The position numbers were made by a program, and so were the translations under genes. The notes below the pieces were generated by a model, which made no database searches, had not been told where the DNA came from, and was given only the letters and a program-made list of their open reading frames with translations. From positions 2,356,001 to 2,420,000 of the forward strand of contig NZ_JACBZX010000001.1 in the NCBI RefSeq assembly GCF_013408565.1: a stretch of DNA of 64,000 nucleotides, written 5' to 3'. Shown piece after piece: positions 8,689 to 16,301 of the stretch; the first letter of the stretch is position 1; each line of letters starts with the position of its first letter. Source of the DNA: Janibacter alkaliphilus. Its GTDB lineage: Bacteria; Actinomycetota; Actinomycetes; Actinomycetales; Dermatophilaceae.

Positions 8689-9288
8689 TCATCTCCTCGC
8701 CCCGTGGTCTGCGGTCGCGTCGTCTGTGGTCATCGGGTCTGGCGTCGCGTGGTCCGTGGTCACCAGGTTTGCGGTCACCGGATCTGCGGTCACCGGGTCG
8801 GCGGTCACGATGGTCCGGACGAGCAGGCGCTCCAGCCTGGCCCGGTTGTAGCGCTGCACGAGGATGAAGGGGAGGTTGGCCCCGATCCCGTACGCCACGA
8901 GCAGCCCGCCGGCCAGCGGCGGGTTCCACAGCACGAAGACGGGCCCGCAGGCCATCGCCCACCAGTGCGCCAGCTCGGCGCGACGTGTCTCGCGCACGAA
9001 GGTCTCCAGTCCCGCCCGGTCCGTCGCCGGCAGCCGGCGCTTGCTCACCCCGCCGTCGAAGAGCGCCCCCGCCTCCGGCAGCAGGTCCTTCCAGCGGTGG
9101 ATGCGCAGCCGCTCCCGGTACCACCGCCCGCTCGTCTCGACGCCGCGCAGGCGCAGCACCACACCGTCCCGCTCCAGCCGGTGCTCGGGCAGGCGGTGGG
9201 CCAGATAGCCGGTGGCCGCGTGCGCGACCCCCCACGCCAGGACGTCCCAGGTGATGATCGCCCGCTCCGACCGCGTCGGGCCTCTCAT
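8689..9288 (-). CDS. Carotenoid glycoside acyltransferase-like membrane protein (CrtO/CruD family)
   Basis: 199 aa. It resembles the small membrane acyltransferases that put a fatty acid on carotenoid glycosides: staphylococcal CrtO (glycosyl-diaponeurosporenoate acyltransferase) and chlorobactene lauroyltransferase CruD. Visible signatures are the early WxxxxxGYLAHRLP helix, ETSGRWYRERLRIHRWKDLLPEAG, FVRETRRAELAHWWAM, then a hydrophobic pair ending NLPFILVQRYNRARL, typical of the family. The last ~35 residues are a degenerate VTADPVT-type repeat tail not expected in the family. The ATG at 9288 overlaps the glycosyltransferase stop (ATGA). Position directly after a carotenoid glycosyltransferase supports acylation of the sugar; the donor is unknown. 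Confidence 0.82.
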   Translation of the reverse strand: MRGPTRSERAIITWDVLAWGVAHAATGYLAHRLPEHRLERDGVVLRLRGVETSGRWYRERLRIHRWKDLLPEAGALFDGGVSKRRLPATDRAGLETFVRETRRAELAHWWAMACGPVFVLWNPPLAGGLLVAYGIGANLPFILVQRYNRARLERLLVRTIVTADPVTADPVTANLVTTDHATPDPMTTDDATADHGARR

Positions 9289-10502
9289 CCGGACGTCCTG
9301 CCGGCTCGCCCGCTGCGCGTCAGGTCGACCGTGCGGCCGCGCCAGTCGACCGACCCGTGGACCAGGGAGCGGCACATCGACCGGGCGAAGACGAGGTCGA
9401 AGGCGAGGAGCGGGACGGGGAAGGCGGCCCAGGTCCACCAGCGGAAGGAGCCGGCGTGCCGCAGCGCCTGCCGCTGCTGCCGGGCGAGGACCACCCAGCC
9501 CAGCGCCCACACCACGTCGGAGGCGGCCGAGCCACCGATCGTGCCGCGGCCCCTGGTCTGTCCGCCTCGCACGTGCCGTGCTGCCCGGGCGCCGGAGACC
9601 ACGGCGCCGCCCGCCACCAGGTGCTGCACCGCCAGCCAGAGCACCGTCGCGGCCACGGACCACGAGGGCGCCGCGCCCGACCCTGCAGCGATGTTCTTCT
9701 CCCAGCCCGAGGACAGGGCGCGCCAGCCACGCGGGTAGCTGCGCATCCGCAGCGATCTCCCCCCGACGAGGCAGGTGACCGCCAGACCGGACGCCCGGTA
9801 GGCGGCGGCCAGGTCGATGTCGTCCAGGACCGAGCCACGCACCGATGCGTGCCCGCCGACCCGCCGATGGTCGTCCCGGGAGACGAGCAGGCACGGTCCG
9901 TAGGCGACGCGCGCCCGGCCCGGACCGCCCGTGAAGGCGCCGCCGGCCAGGAGAGCGACGAGGTTGAAGCAGGCCGAGAGGTTCTCGACGGTCCGCGGCA
10001 CCTCGTGGTGGGGCTGCACCGAGACGAGCCCGCCGTGCTCCTGGTGCACCTCCACCAGACCCGCCAGCGCGCCCGGTGCCGCGAGCCTGGTGTCCGCGTC
10101 GAGGAAGAGCAGCAGGTCTCCGCGGGCACGGTCCGCGCCGACCGCGCACGCCCACGCCTTGCCGGTCCACCCCTGCGGTGGCTCTCCGGGGTCGATCACC
10201 TGGGCGCCGTGCCGACGCGACACGACCGCCGTGGCGTCGCGGGAGCCGTCGTCGACGACGATGACCTCGGCGGGTGGCTGGTGCTGGCCGCGCAACGCCT
10301 CCAGCAACGCGGGGAGCGCCGCCGCCTCGTCCCGGGCCGGCACGATCACCGAGACCTCAGGTGCCGGACCGCGAGGTGCCGGACCGCGAGGTGACCGACG
10401 GTGTGGTGCGGACGTGCTCGGCAGCGTCCGCGCGTCCCGCAGCAGCACCGCAGGGACCAGCGCTGCGACGGCGACCGCGAGCCCCAGCAGCCGGCTGCTC
10501 AC
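9285..10502 (-). CDS. Family 2 glycosyltransferase, carotenoid type (CrtQ/CruC-like)
   Basis: 405 aa. An N-terminal membrane helix (LLGLAVAVAALVPAVLL) anchors a GT2 catalytic domain: VSVIVPARDEAAALP, VIVVDDGSRDAT, GKAWACAVGA and the DxD motif LLFLDADTRL. The acceptor-side motif is GSVLDDIDLAAAY and a QxxRW-like segment is YPRGWRALSSGWEKN. The C-terminal membrane segments match the CrtQ/CruC type. Such enzymes transfer glucose from UDP-glucose to a carotenoid hydroxyl or carboxyl group at the membrane. The start GTG at 10502 overlaps the P450 stop (GTGA), implying coupled translation. It probably glycosylates the P450-oxidised carotenoid, and the next gene would acylate the sugar. Confidence 0.87.
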   Translation of the reverse strand: MSSRLLGLAVAVAALVPAVLLRDARTLPSTSAPHRRSPRGPAPRGPAPEVSVIVPARDEAAALPALLEALRGQHQPPAEVIVVDDGSRDATAVVSRRHGAQVIDPGEPPQGWTGKAWACAVGADRARGDLLLFLDADTRLAAPGALAGLVEVHQEHGGLVSVQPHHEVPRTVENLSACFNLVALLAGGAFTGGPGRARVAYGPCLLVSRDDHRRVGGHASVRGSVLDDIDLAAAYRASGLAVTCLVGGRSLRMRSYPRGWRALSSGWEKNIAAGSGAAPSWSVAATVLWLAVQHLVAGGAVVSGARAARHVRGGQTRGRGTIGGSAASDVVWALGWVVLARQQRQALRHAGSFRWWTWAAFPVPLLAFDLVFARSMCRSLVHGSVDWRGRTVDLTRSGRAGRTSG

Positions 10503-11908
10503 GGGGCATCCCGCCGCGCGCCGACGATCAGCGGCATGCCGCCGCGAGGCTGCACGGTCAGCCGCGGCAGCGGTTCGGGGCGGCACCATCCCGGCGTCAG
10601 CCCGACCCGGTGCGTGCGCAGCAGCCGGGCCAGCACCACCGCCATCTCGCCGAGCGCGAAGTCGCGCCCGATGCACAGGCGGGCACCCAGGCCGAAGGGG
10701 AGGTACCCCCGTCGCCCGGCCCCCTCCTGCAGGAAGCGCTCCGGCCGGAAGGCCTCGGGGTCCGGCCACAGGTCGGCCCGGCGGTGGATGAGCCACGGGC
10801 TGACGATGGCCAGGGTCCCGGCCGGCACCGGGACACCAGCGACGACGTCGTCGTGCTGGGCGCGCCGGGAGAGCACCCAGCCCGGCGGGTAGAGGCGCAG
10901 CGCCTCGTCGAGCACGGCACGGGTCCACGGCGCCCGTGACCGCGGATCATGCAGCCGCACCGGCGTGGGCAGGTCGGCCAGCTCGGCGTACGTCCGATCC
11001 TGGTGCTCCTCGTGCTCCGCGAGCAGCATCAGGGTCCAGGACAGCGAGCCGGCCACCGTCTCGTGACCGGCCACGACCATGGTCACCAGCTCGTCGTGGA
11101 TCTGCTGGTCAGGCATCCCGCTCGCCAGCAGCAGCCCGAGCAGATCGTCACCGTACGACCCCGCCGCGCCGCCGGGCGCCGCGCCGCCCGGCGCTGCCGC
11201 GCCGAGCGAGCGGCGCTCGGCGATCACCTCGGCGGTGATCCGCTCCAGCCGCCGTCGCGTGCTGCGCAGCCGCACCCGGGCGGGCGTCGGCGCCCAGACG
11301 ATGGCCGGCAGCATCGACCGGCCCAGTCGCACGACGAGATCGGCGGACCGGCTCGTCGCCTGCAGCAGCTCGGTCGCGTGCCCGGTCAGGTCCGCCGAGA
11401 AGAGGGCCCGCCCGACGGCGTCGAGAGCGATCCGGCTCATCAGCGCGGCCACGTCGACCACCCGGTCCGGCTCGCCCGGAGCAGGCAGCTCCGCGCGCAC
11501 GGCCTCGTCCACCGCGGCCGTCACCTGCTCGCTCACCGCCGCCAGTCCCTGGTGGTGGAAGGCGGGTGCCGCGGCCCGCCGGTGCGTCAGCCAGCTCGGC
11601 TCGGCCGAGGCCAGCAGCCCCGGGCCGGTCACCTGGCGCAGCGCCGCGTACTGCACGGTCTGCTTGGTCCAGCCGCGGCCGGCGGTCTGCAGGACGTGAC
11701 GCGCTCCCTCGGCGTCGCCGACCAGCAGCGTCGGCAGACCAGGGACAGGGAAGGAGACGAGGTCGCCGTACCGGCGCGAGACGTCGGTGAGGAAGGTCAG
11801 CGGGTCGCCGCGGACCGCACCGGCGTCTCGCGCCATCTCGCGCAGGCTGGGCCCGGCAACACCCAGAGGCACCGGCCTGACGGACCGCACCCGGTCGGTG
11901 ACGCTCAT
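10499..11908 (-). CDS. Cytochrome P450 of the carotenoid operon
   Basis: 469 aa with all P450 landmarks: I-helix oxygen-binding AGHETVAGS near residue 277, ExxR as DEALR near 334, the aromatic region PEAFRPERF, and the heme-thiolate loop FGLGARLCIGRDFALGE with Cys near 409. Its length and AGHETVA I-helix are more like CYP102/CYP175-type fatty-acid or carotenoid hydroxylases than the short actinobacterial class I enzymes. Thermus CYP175A1 hydroxylates beta-carotene, giving the closest functional precedent. The ATG at 11908 overlaps crtYd (ATGA). In this operon it is the only candidate to create the oxygen function that the glycosyltransferase needs. The position oxidised (ring C3 or methyl) cannot be read from the sequence. 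Confidence 0.85.
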   Translation of the reverse strand: MSVTDRVRSVRPVPLGVAGPSLREMARDAGAVRGDPLTFLTDVSRRYGDLVSFPVPGLPTLLVGDAEGARHVLQTAGRGWTKQTVQYAALRQVTGPGLLASAEPSWLTHRRAAAPAFHHQGLAAVSEQVTAAVDEAVRAELPAPGEPDRVVDVAALMSRIALDAVGRALFSADLTGHATELLQATSRSADLVVRLGRSMLPAIVWAPTPARVRLRSTRRRLERITAEVIAERRSLGAAAPGGAAPGGAAGSYGDDLLGLLLASGMPDQQIHDELVTMVVAGHETVAGSLSWTLMLLAEHEEHQDRTYAELADLPTPVRLHDPRSRAPWTRAVLDEALRLYPPGWVLSRRAQHDDVVAGVPVPAGTLAIVSPWLIHRRADLWPDPEAFRPERFLQEGAGRRGYLPFGLGARLCIGRDFALGEMAVVLARLLRTHRVGLTPGWCRPEPLPRLTVQPRGGMPLIVGARRDAP

Positions 11909-12249
11909 CGTGCCGCCCCCTCACGGGACGGGTCGCGGCGACCGAGCCAGGTCCAGGCGACGCAGGTGCCGAGCACCAGGGCGAAGCCGAAGAGCAGGTC
12001 CTCGACCGGCGCGTAGACCAGCCGGCCGTCGCCGAAGACCCGGGGTCGCGCGCCGCCGATGATGACGTCGGGGTCGTACTGCACGATCTCCCGACCGGTC
12101 AGCCAGCCGTTCGTCAGCAGCTGGAAGGTGATGATGATCGTGTAGCTGAGCCACCAGGCGAGGGTGCTGGTCAGCCGGGTGCGCACGATCCACCGGTCGA
12201 GCGCGAGCACCACGACGACGGCCAGCACGGCGAGCATCGTGTAGCTCAT
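11905..12249 (-). CDS. crtYd: Lycopene cyclase domain protein, second subunit (CrtYd/CrtYf type)
   Basis: 114 aa, three predicted membrane helices (MLAVLAVVVVLALDRWIV; LAWWLSYTIIITFQLL; PVEDLLFGFALVLGTC). The conserved motif IVQYDPDVIIGGARP...APVEDLLFGF is that of the heterodimeric bacterial/archaeal lycopene cyclase family. The ATG at 12249 overlaps the preceding stop by one base (TGATG). Together with the 117-aa partner it forms one active cyclase. Since no UbiA-type lycopene elongase gene lies in the operon, a beta-type cyclase acting on C40 lycopene is more likely than a C50 cyclase; ring type (beta or epsilon) is not provable here. Confidence 0.85.
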   Translation of the reverse strand: MSYTMLAVLAVVVVLALDRWIVRTRLTSTLAWWLSYTIIITFQLLTNGWLTGREIVQYDPDVIIGGARPRVFGDGRLVYAPVEDLLFGFALVLGTCVAWTWLGRRDPSREGAAR

Positions 12250-12602
12250 CAGCGCCCCGCCTGCCGCCGTGCGGTCAGCCGCGCGAGCACGGTCGAGACA
12301 CCCTCGAGGGTGATCACCGAGACCAGCGGGATGACGACGAAGAAGGCGATCTCCTCCAGCGGCAGCCCAGCCACCCGCCACGGCATCGTCTGCTGCTCGT
12401 CGAACCACCAGTGCCCGAGCTCGGTGACGACGACGTCCCACAGCAGGAAGGGGGTCCCGGCGAGCAGGACCGCCAGCAGCAGCCGCCCCGGCCGGCGCAG
12501 CAGGTCGAGGCGGAGCAGCGGCACCAGCGGCAGGGTGCAGGCGAGGCAGAAGCCGAGCATGGCCGCGTACGCCCACGGCGCGTCGCTCCCGGCAGCGGTC
12601 AC
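12249..12602 (-). CDS. crtYc: Lycopene cyclase domain protein, first subunit (CrtYc/CrtYe type)
   Basis: 117 aa, three membrane helices. It carries the family motifs LLWDVVVTELGHWWFDE and LPLEEIAFFVVIPLVSV, the counterpart of the PxEE segment in CrtYc/CrtYe. The start is GTG at 12602, overlapping the crtI stop (GTGA). It pairs with the downstream CrtYd-like subunit in the membrane to cyclise lycopene ends. Length and topology match Brevibacterium and Corynebacterium homologs. Confidence 0.85.
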   Translation of the reverse strand: MTAAGSDAPWAYAAMLGFCLACTLPLVPLLRLDLLRRPGRLLLAVLLAGTPFLLWDVVVTELGHWWFDEQQTMPWRVAGLPLEEIAFFVVIPLVSVITLEGVSTVLARLTARRQAGR

Positions 12603-14215
12603 GTCGTCGTCAGCCCGGTCGCCAGCGGCTGGGTCGTGCGGTCGCCGGTGATCCGCTTGAGCACCAGCTCTGCGCTGATGAGGCACATCGGCAGGCCCAC
12701 CCCGGGCACGGTGCTGGACCCGGCGTAGAGCAGGCCGTCCACCTTCGTCGAGGTGTTGCCGGGGCGGAAGAAGGCGCTCTGCCGCAGGGTGTGCTCGAGC
12801 CCGAGCGCACCGCCGCGCCAGGCGTTGTACCGGCTGGCGAAGTCCTGCGGACCCACGCTGTGCCGCACCCGGATCCGGGCGCGCAGGTCCGGGATGCCGG
12901 CCCACCCGGCGATCTGGTCGATCGCGCGGTCGACCGCCTGCTCCACCGGCGGGCTCCCGGCGCCGTCGTCCCCGCCGGAGCCGATGGCGGTGTCCGCGGG
13001 TACCGGGACGAGGACGAAGAGGTTCTCGCAGCCCGGGGGAGCGACGTCCGGGTCGGTGCCCGAGGGCTTGCACACGTAGATGGATGCCGGGTCCGGGACC
13101 TGCGGCGCGTTCCCGAAGATGTCGCCGAAGTTCTGGTCCCAGTCGTCGGTGAAGAAGAGGGAGTGGTGCGCCAGCTGGGGCAGCCGCCCCTCGACGCCGA
13201 GCATGGCCAGCACCGCGCCCGGCCCGGGGGAGCGGTCGCGCCAGGCGCGCTCGGGATGGGTCTGCAGCTGCCGGGGCAGCAGCGCGGTCTCGAGGTGGTG
13301 CAGGTCGGCGGCGCCGACGACGAGGTCGGCGGGCAGCACCTCACGCTCTCCGTCCCGGAGCACCTCGACCCCGCAGGTGCGTGCTCGTCGGCCGCGTCCG
13401 TCGGTCTCGGTGAGGATGCGGGTGGCCGTGCTGCCGCACCGCAGCTCGGCCCCGTGCTCCTCGGCGAGCCCGGCGACCACCTCGATGAGCCGCGCGAAGC
13501 CGCCTTGCGGGTAGAGCACCCGGTCGCCCAGGTCCAGCCGGCTCATGAGGTGGTAGAGGCTGGGTGCCCGGTCCGGGGACGAGCCGAGGAAGACCGCGGG
13601 GTAGCCGAGGATCTGCCGCAGCCGACGGTCGCTGAAGCGGCTCGCCGCGAAGGACCCCAACGACCGGGTGAGCAGTGCGCCCAGCCGGGCTCCGCGACGC
13701 AGCACCTCGCTGTTGGCCACCGCGGCGGGAGCGTCCGGGTTGCCGTAGAGGAAGCGCCGCATCGCCAGGTCGTAGGTCTCCTCGGCGGAGCGCAGGTACT
13801 CATCGAGGCGCTCGCCCGCGCCGGGCTCCAGCGACTCGAAGAGCTCCCGGTTGTGCGCCACGTCCGGGCGGACGTCGACCGCCTCCTCCTGCGCGAAGAA
13901 GACGCGGTAGCTGGGATCGAGCGCGGTGAGGTCGAGCGCCTCGTCCGCCGAGGTGCCGAGCAGCGCGAAGAAGTGCTCGAAGACCTCCGGCATGAGGTAC
14001 CACGAGGCGCCGGTGTCGAAGCGGAAGCCGTCGCGCTCCAGGCTGCCCACCCGGCCGCCGAGCTGGTCCTGCTGCTCCACCAGCTGCACCTGGTGGCCGC
14101 GCGAGGCCAGCAGCCCGGCGGTGGCCAGCCCGGCGATGCCGCCGCCGATGATGACGACCCGGCGCGGGGTGACGCCCTCGTCACGGTCGTCGCGGGACGC
14201 TCGTCGCATGATCAT
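12599..14215 (-). CDS. crtI: Phytoene desaturase
   Basis: 538-aa FAD enzyme introducing the double bonds that turn phytoene into lycopene at the membrane. The N-terminal dinucleotide-binding motif VVIIGGGIAGLATAGLLA (residues ~20-37) is followed by VEQQDQLGGRVGSLERDGF. The C-terminal CrtI signature is seen as LLYAGSSTVPGVGLPMCLIS (20 residues). The ATG at 14215 has GGAGG seven bases upstream and overlaps crtB (ATGA). Relatedness to staphylococcal CrtN is expected, but a C40 substrate is implied by the adjacent GGPP synthase and by the cyclase genes. Confidence 0.94.
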   Translation of the reverse strand: MIMRRASRDDRDEGVTPRRVVIIGGGIAGLATAGLLASRGHQVQLVEQQDQLGGRVGSLERDGFRFDTGASWYLMPEVFEHFFALLGTSADEALDLTALDPSYRVFFAQEEAVDVRPDVAHNRELFESLEPGAGERLDEYLRSAEETYDLAMRRFLYGNPDAPAAVANSEVLRRGARLGALLTRSLGSFAASRFSDRRLRQILGYPAVFLGSSPDRAPSLYHLMSRLDLGDRVLYPQGGFARLIEVVAGLAEEHGAELRCGSTATRILTETDGRGRRARTCGVEVLRDGEREVLPADLVVGAADLHHLETALLPRQLQTHPERAWRDRSPGPGAVLAMLGVEGRLPQLAHHSLFFTDDWDQNFGDIFGNAPQVPDPASIYVCKPSGTDPDVAPPGCENLFVLVPVPADTAIGSGGDDGAGSPPVEQAVDRAIDQIAGWAGIPDLRARIRVRHSVGPQDFASRYNAWRGGALGLEHTLRQSAFFRPGNTSTKVDGLLYAGSSTVPGVGLPMCLISAELVLKRITGDRTTQPLATGLTTT

Positions 14216-15093
14216 CCTCGTCCTCCGGTGGCAGCGCGGGCGGCCAGGCGGAGCTTGACCGGGGTGGGTACCCGGACCCGGGTACGTCGGATCTCCCGAG
14301 CCGGGGTCCGGCGCAGCCGGTCGTTCAGCTCGGCGAAGAGGGCGTGCGCGACCGCCACGGCCCGGCGGCTGCTCACTGGCAGCCGGGCCAGGGCCGCCGC
14401 GGCCTCGGTGAGGTCGTCGTCGATGTCGGCGACCAGACGGTCACGATCGGCGTCGTCGAAGCGGTCGGGGTCGATGCCGGGGAAGTACGTACGCCCCAGC
14501 GCGTCGTGGTCCTCGGCGAGGTCGCGCAGGAAGTTCACCTTCTGGAAGGCCGCGCCGAGGCGCTGCGCGCCCGGCCGCAGCTCCTCGTAGGTCGCCTCCG
14601 GGTCGCCGTCGGCGTCCGGCGCGGCGACGAAGGCGCGCAGGCACATCAGCCCGACCACCTCGGCGGAGCCGTGCACGTAGCGCGCGAAGCTCTCCGGGGT
14701 GTGCGTGGAGGCCGAGAGGTCCATCCGCATCGAGGCGAAGAAGGGGTCGAGCAGGTCTGCCCCGATGCCCACGGTCCGGGCGGTGCGGGCGAAGGCGTGC
14801 ACGACGAGGTTGGCGCTCGATCCGGTGTGCAGGCTGACCGCCACGTCCTCCTCGAGCCGCTGCAGCATCGCGGCGCGCTCTGTCGAGGAGAGCGACCGGT
14901 CGGGGTCGTCGACGATCTCGTCGGCGACCCGGACCAGGGCGTAGACGGTGCGCACCTGCGAGCGGATCGGCTCGCGCAGCAGGCGGGAGGCCAGGCCGAA
15001 GGAGCTGGAGTACTCCTGGATGACGAGGGCGGCGGAGGCGTCGGCCACCCGGTCGTAGATCGCGGTAGGGGTCGTGCTGCGCCGGCGGCTCAC
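14212..15093 (-). CDS. crtB: Phytoene synthase
   Basis: 293-aa squalene/phytoene synthase family enzyme condensing two GGPP into 15-cis-phytoene. The first acidic motif is RVADEIVDDPD near residue 56 and the second is NFLRDLAEDHDALGRTYFP near 187, both intact. GTG start at 15093 overlaps the crtE stop (GTGA). It is the second gene of the carotenoid operon. Length is normal for bacterial CrtB. Confidence 0.95.
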   Translation of the reverse strand: MSRRRSTTPTAIYDRVADASAALVIQEYSSSFGLASRLLREPIRSQVRTVYALVRVADEIVDDPDRSLSSTERAAMLQRLEEDVAVSLHTGSSANLVVHAFARTARTVGIGADLLDPFFASMRMDLSASTHTPESFARYVHGSAEVVGLMCLRAFVAAPDADGDPEATYEELRPGAQRLGAAFQKVNFLRDLAEDHDALGRTYFPGIDPDRFDDADRDRLVADIDDDLTEAAAALARLPVSSRRAVAVAHALFAELNDRLRRTPAREIRRTRVRVPTPVKLRLAARAATGGRG

Positions 15094-16157
15094 GCCACCG
15101 CCCCGGGGTCGTCCTGCGGGAGCGCCGCGTCCCAGCCGGTGAGCGGGCCGAGGCCGGAGAGCGAGATCCCCAGCGGGTCGGTCACCGCACGGGCCGCGGC
15201 GAGCTCCTGGCGTGCGCGGTTGCGGACCCAGTCACGGGCGCCGCACGCGGTGAGCAGATCGCGCGCTGCCGCGAGCTCGCACGCGTCCAGGTCGCGTCCG
15301 AGGTAGTGGTCGATCTGCTGCCCGTCGTGGGTGCCGCGGGCGTAGACCACGAGCGGGGTCTGCTTGGCGGTGCGCAGGTCGCCGGTGCTGCTCTTGCCCG
15401 AGGCCGCGACGTCGCCGAAGACGCCGACGAGGTCGTCGACCAGCTGGAAGGCGGTCCCGAGCCGTCGACCTGCCTCGCCGAGCTCCGCGACGACGTCCTC
15501 GTCGGCTCCGGCCAGCACGGCCCCGGCCTGCAGCGGCAGCGAGAAGGAGTAGGCAGCGGTCTTCTGCTCGGCGACGCGCAGGCTCTCCTGGAGGCTCGCC
15601 GTGGCCAGCCCCAGGCCGTGCCGCACGTCGGCCAGCTCGCCGGCGGCGCTGACGTGCAGCGCCGTGTCGAGCAGGTCCAGCAGCCGGTGGGTGGTGGCGG
15701 TGTCCGCGCCGCAGGTGGCCACGGCACGGACGGCGCCGGCCAGCGCGAGGTCCCCGGCCAGGATCGCCGCGGCCTGACCGTAGCCGTCCGCGGTCGCGCC
15801 GTCGGCACCGCTGACCTCTGCGAGGCCGCGGTAGGTACCGCTGACGTTGGGCCGGCCGCGCCGCACGTGGTCGTCGTCGATGACGTCGTCGTGCACGACC
15901 AGCGCGGTGTGCAGCAGCTCGACCGCGGCGCCGACCTGGGCGGCCGCCTGGTGCTGATCGCCGTCGAGCGCGTCATGGGTGTCGGTCAGCAGCCGCGGTC
16001 GGAACCGCTTGCCGCCCTGGCTCGCCTCCTGCAGGACCTCCCACAGCAGGCCGTGCTCGGAGGAGACGTCACCAGCGCGCCGGCCCCCCTCGGACATCAG
16101 CGCCTGCAGGCGCGCACCAGCCGTCGGCCTGCGTCGGGGGCCAGCCACCGCACTCAC
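15090..16157 (-). CDS. crtE: Geranylgeranyl diphosphate synthase (polyprenyl synthetase)
   Basis: 355 aa. First aspartate-rich motif HDDVIDDDHVRRG near residue 89, second QLVDDLVGVFGD near 240, substrate-binding GGKRFRPRL near 50. It elongates DMAPP/FPP with IPP to GGPP, the C20 precursor for phytoene. First gene of the operon. The start is uncertain: GTG at 16157 or the in-frame GTG at 16148, with GAGAGG just upstream. The region 16158-16301 between it and the next upstream gene should hold the operon promoter, but I cannot point to a convincing -35/-10 pair. Confidence 0.93.
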   Translation of the reverse strand: MSAVAGPRRRPTAGARLQALMSEGGRRAGDVSSEHGLLWEVLQEASQGGKRFRPRLLTDTHDALDGDQHQAAAQVGAAVELLHTALVVHDDVIDDDHVRRGRPNVSGTYRGLAEVSGADGATADGYGQAAAILAGDLALAGAVRAVATCGADTATTHRLLDLLDTALHVSAAGELADVRHGLGLATASLQESLRVAEQKTAAYSFSLPLQAGAVLAGADEDVVAELGEAGRRLGTAFQLVDDLVGVFGDVAASGKSSTGDLRTAKQTPLVVYARGTHDGQQIDHYLGRDLDACELAAARDLLTACGARDWVRNRARQELAAARAVTDPLGISLSGLGPLTGWDAALPQDDPGAVA

Positions 16158-16301
16158 CTCTCATCACACCGGGTCGATCCGACGACGCCCTCGGTCAGCG
16201 GCAGCGGACCCGGTCGAGGGCATGCGTCAGCCTAGTCGTTCGGTAAGCACTTCGGATCACCGGACGGTGCCGGATGCGTGACGTGCGTCACAGCAGGAGC
16301 C

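Noticed and set aside
8689..14215. Staphyloxanthin-type C30 pathway
   Set aside because: The glycosyltransferase and acyltransferase resemble CrtQ/CrtO, but GGPP synthase, phytoene synthase and lycopene cyclase subunits show a C40 route.
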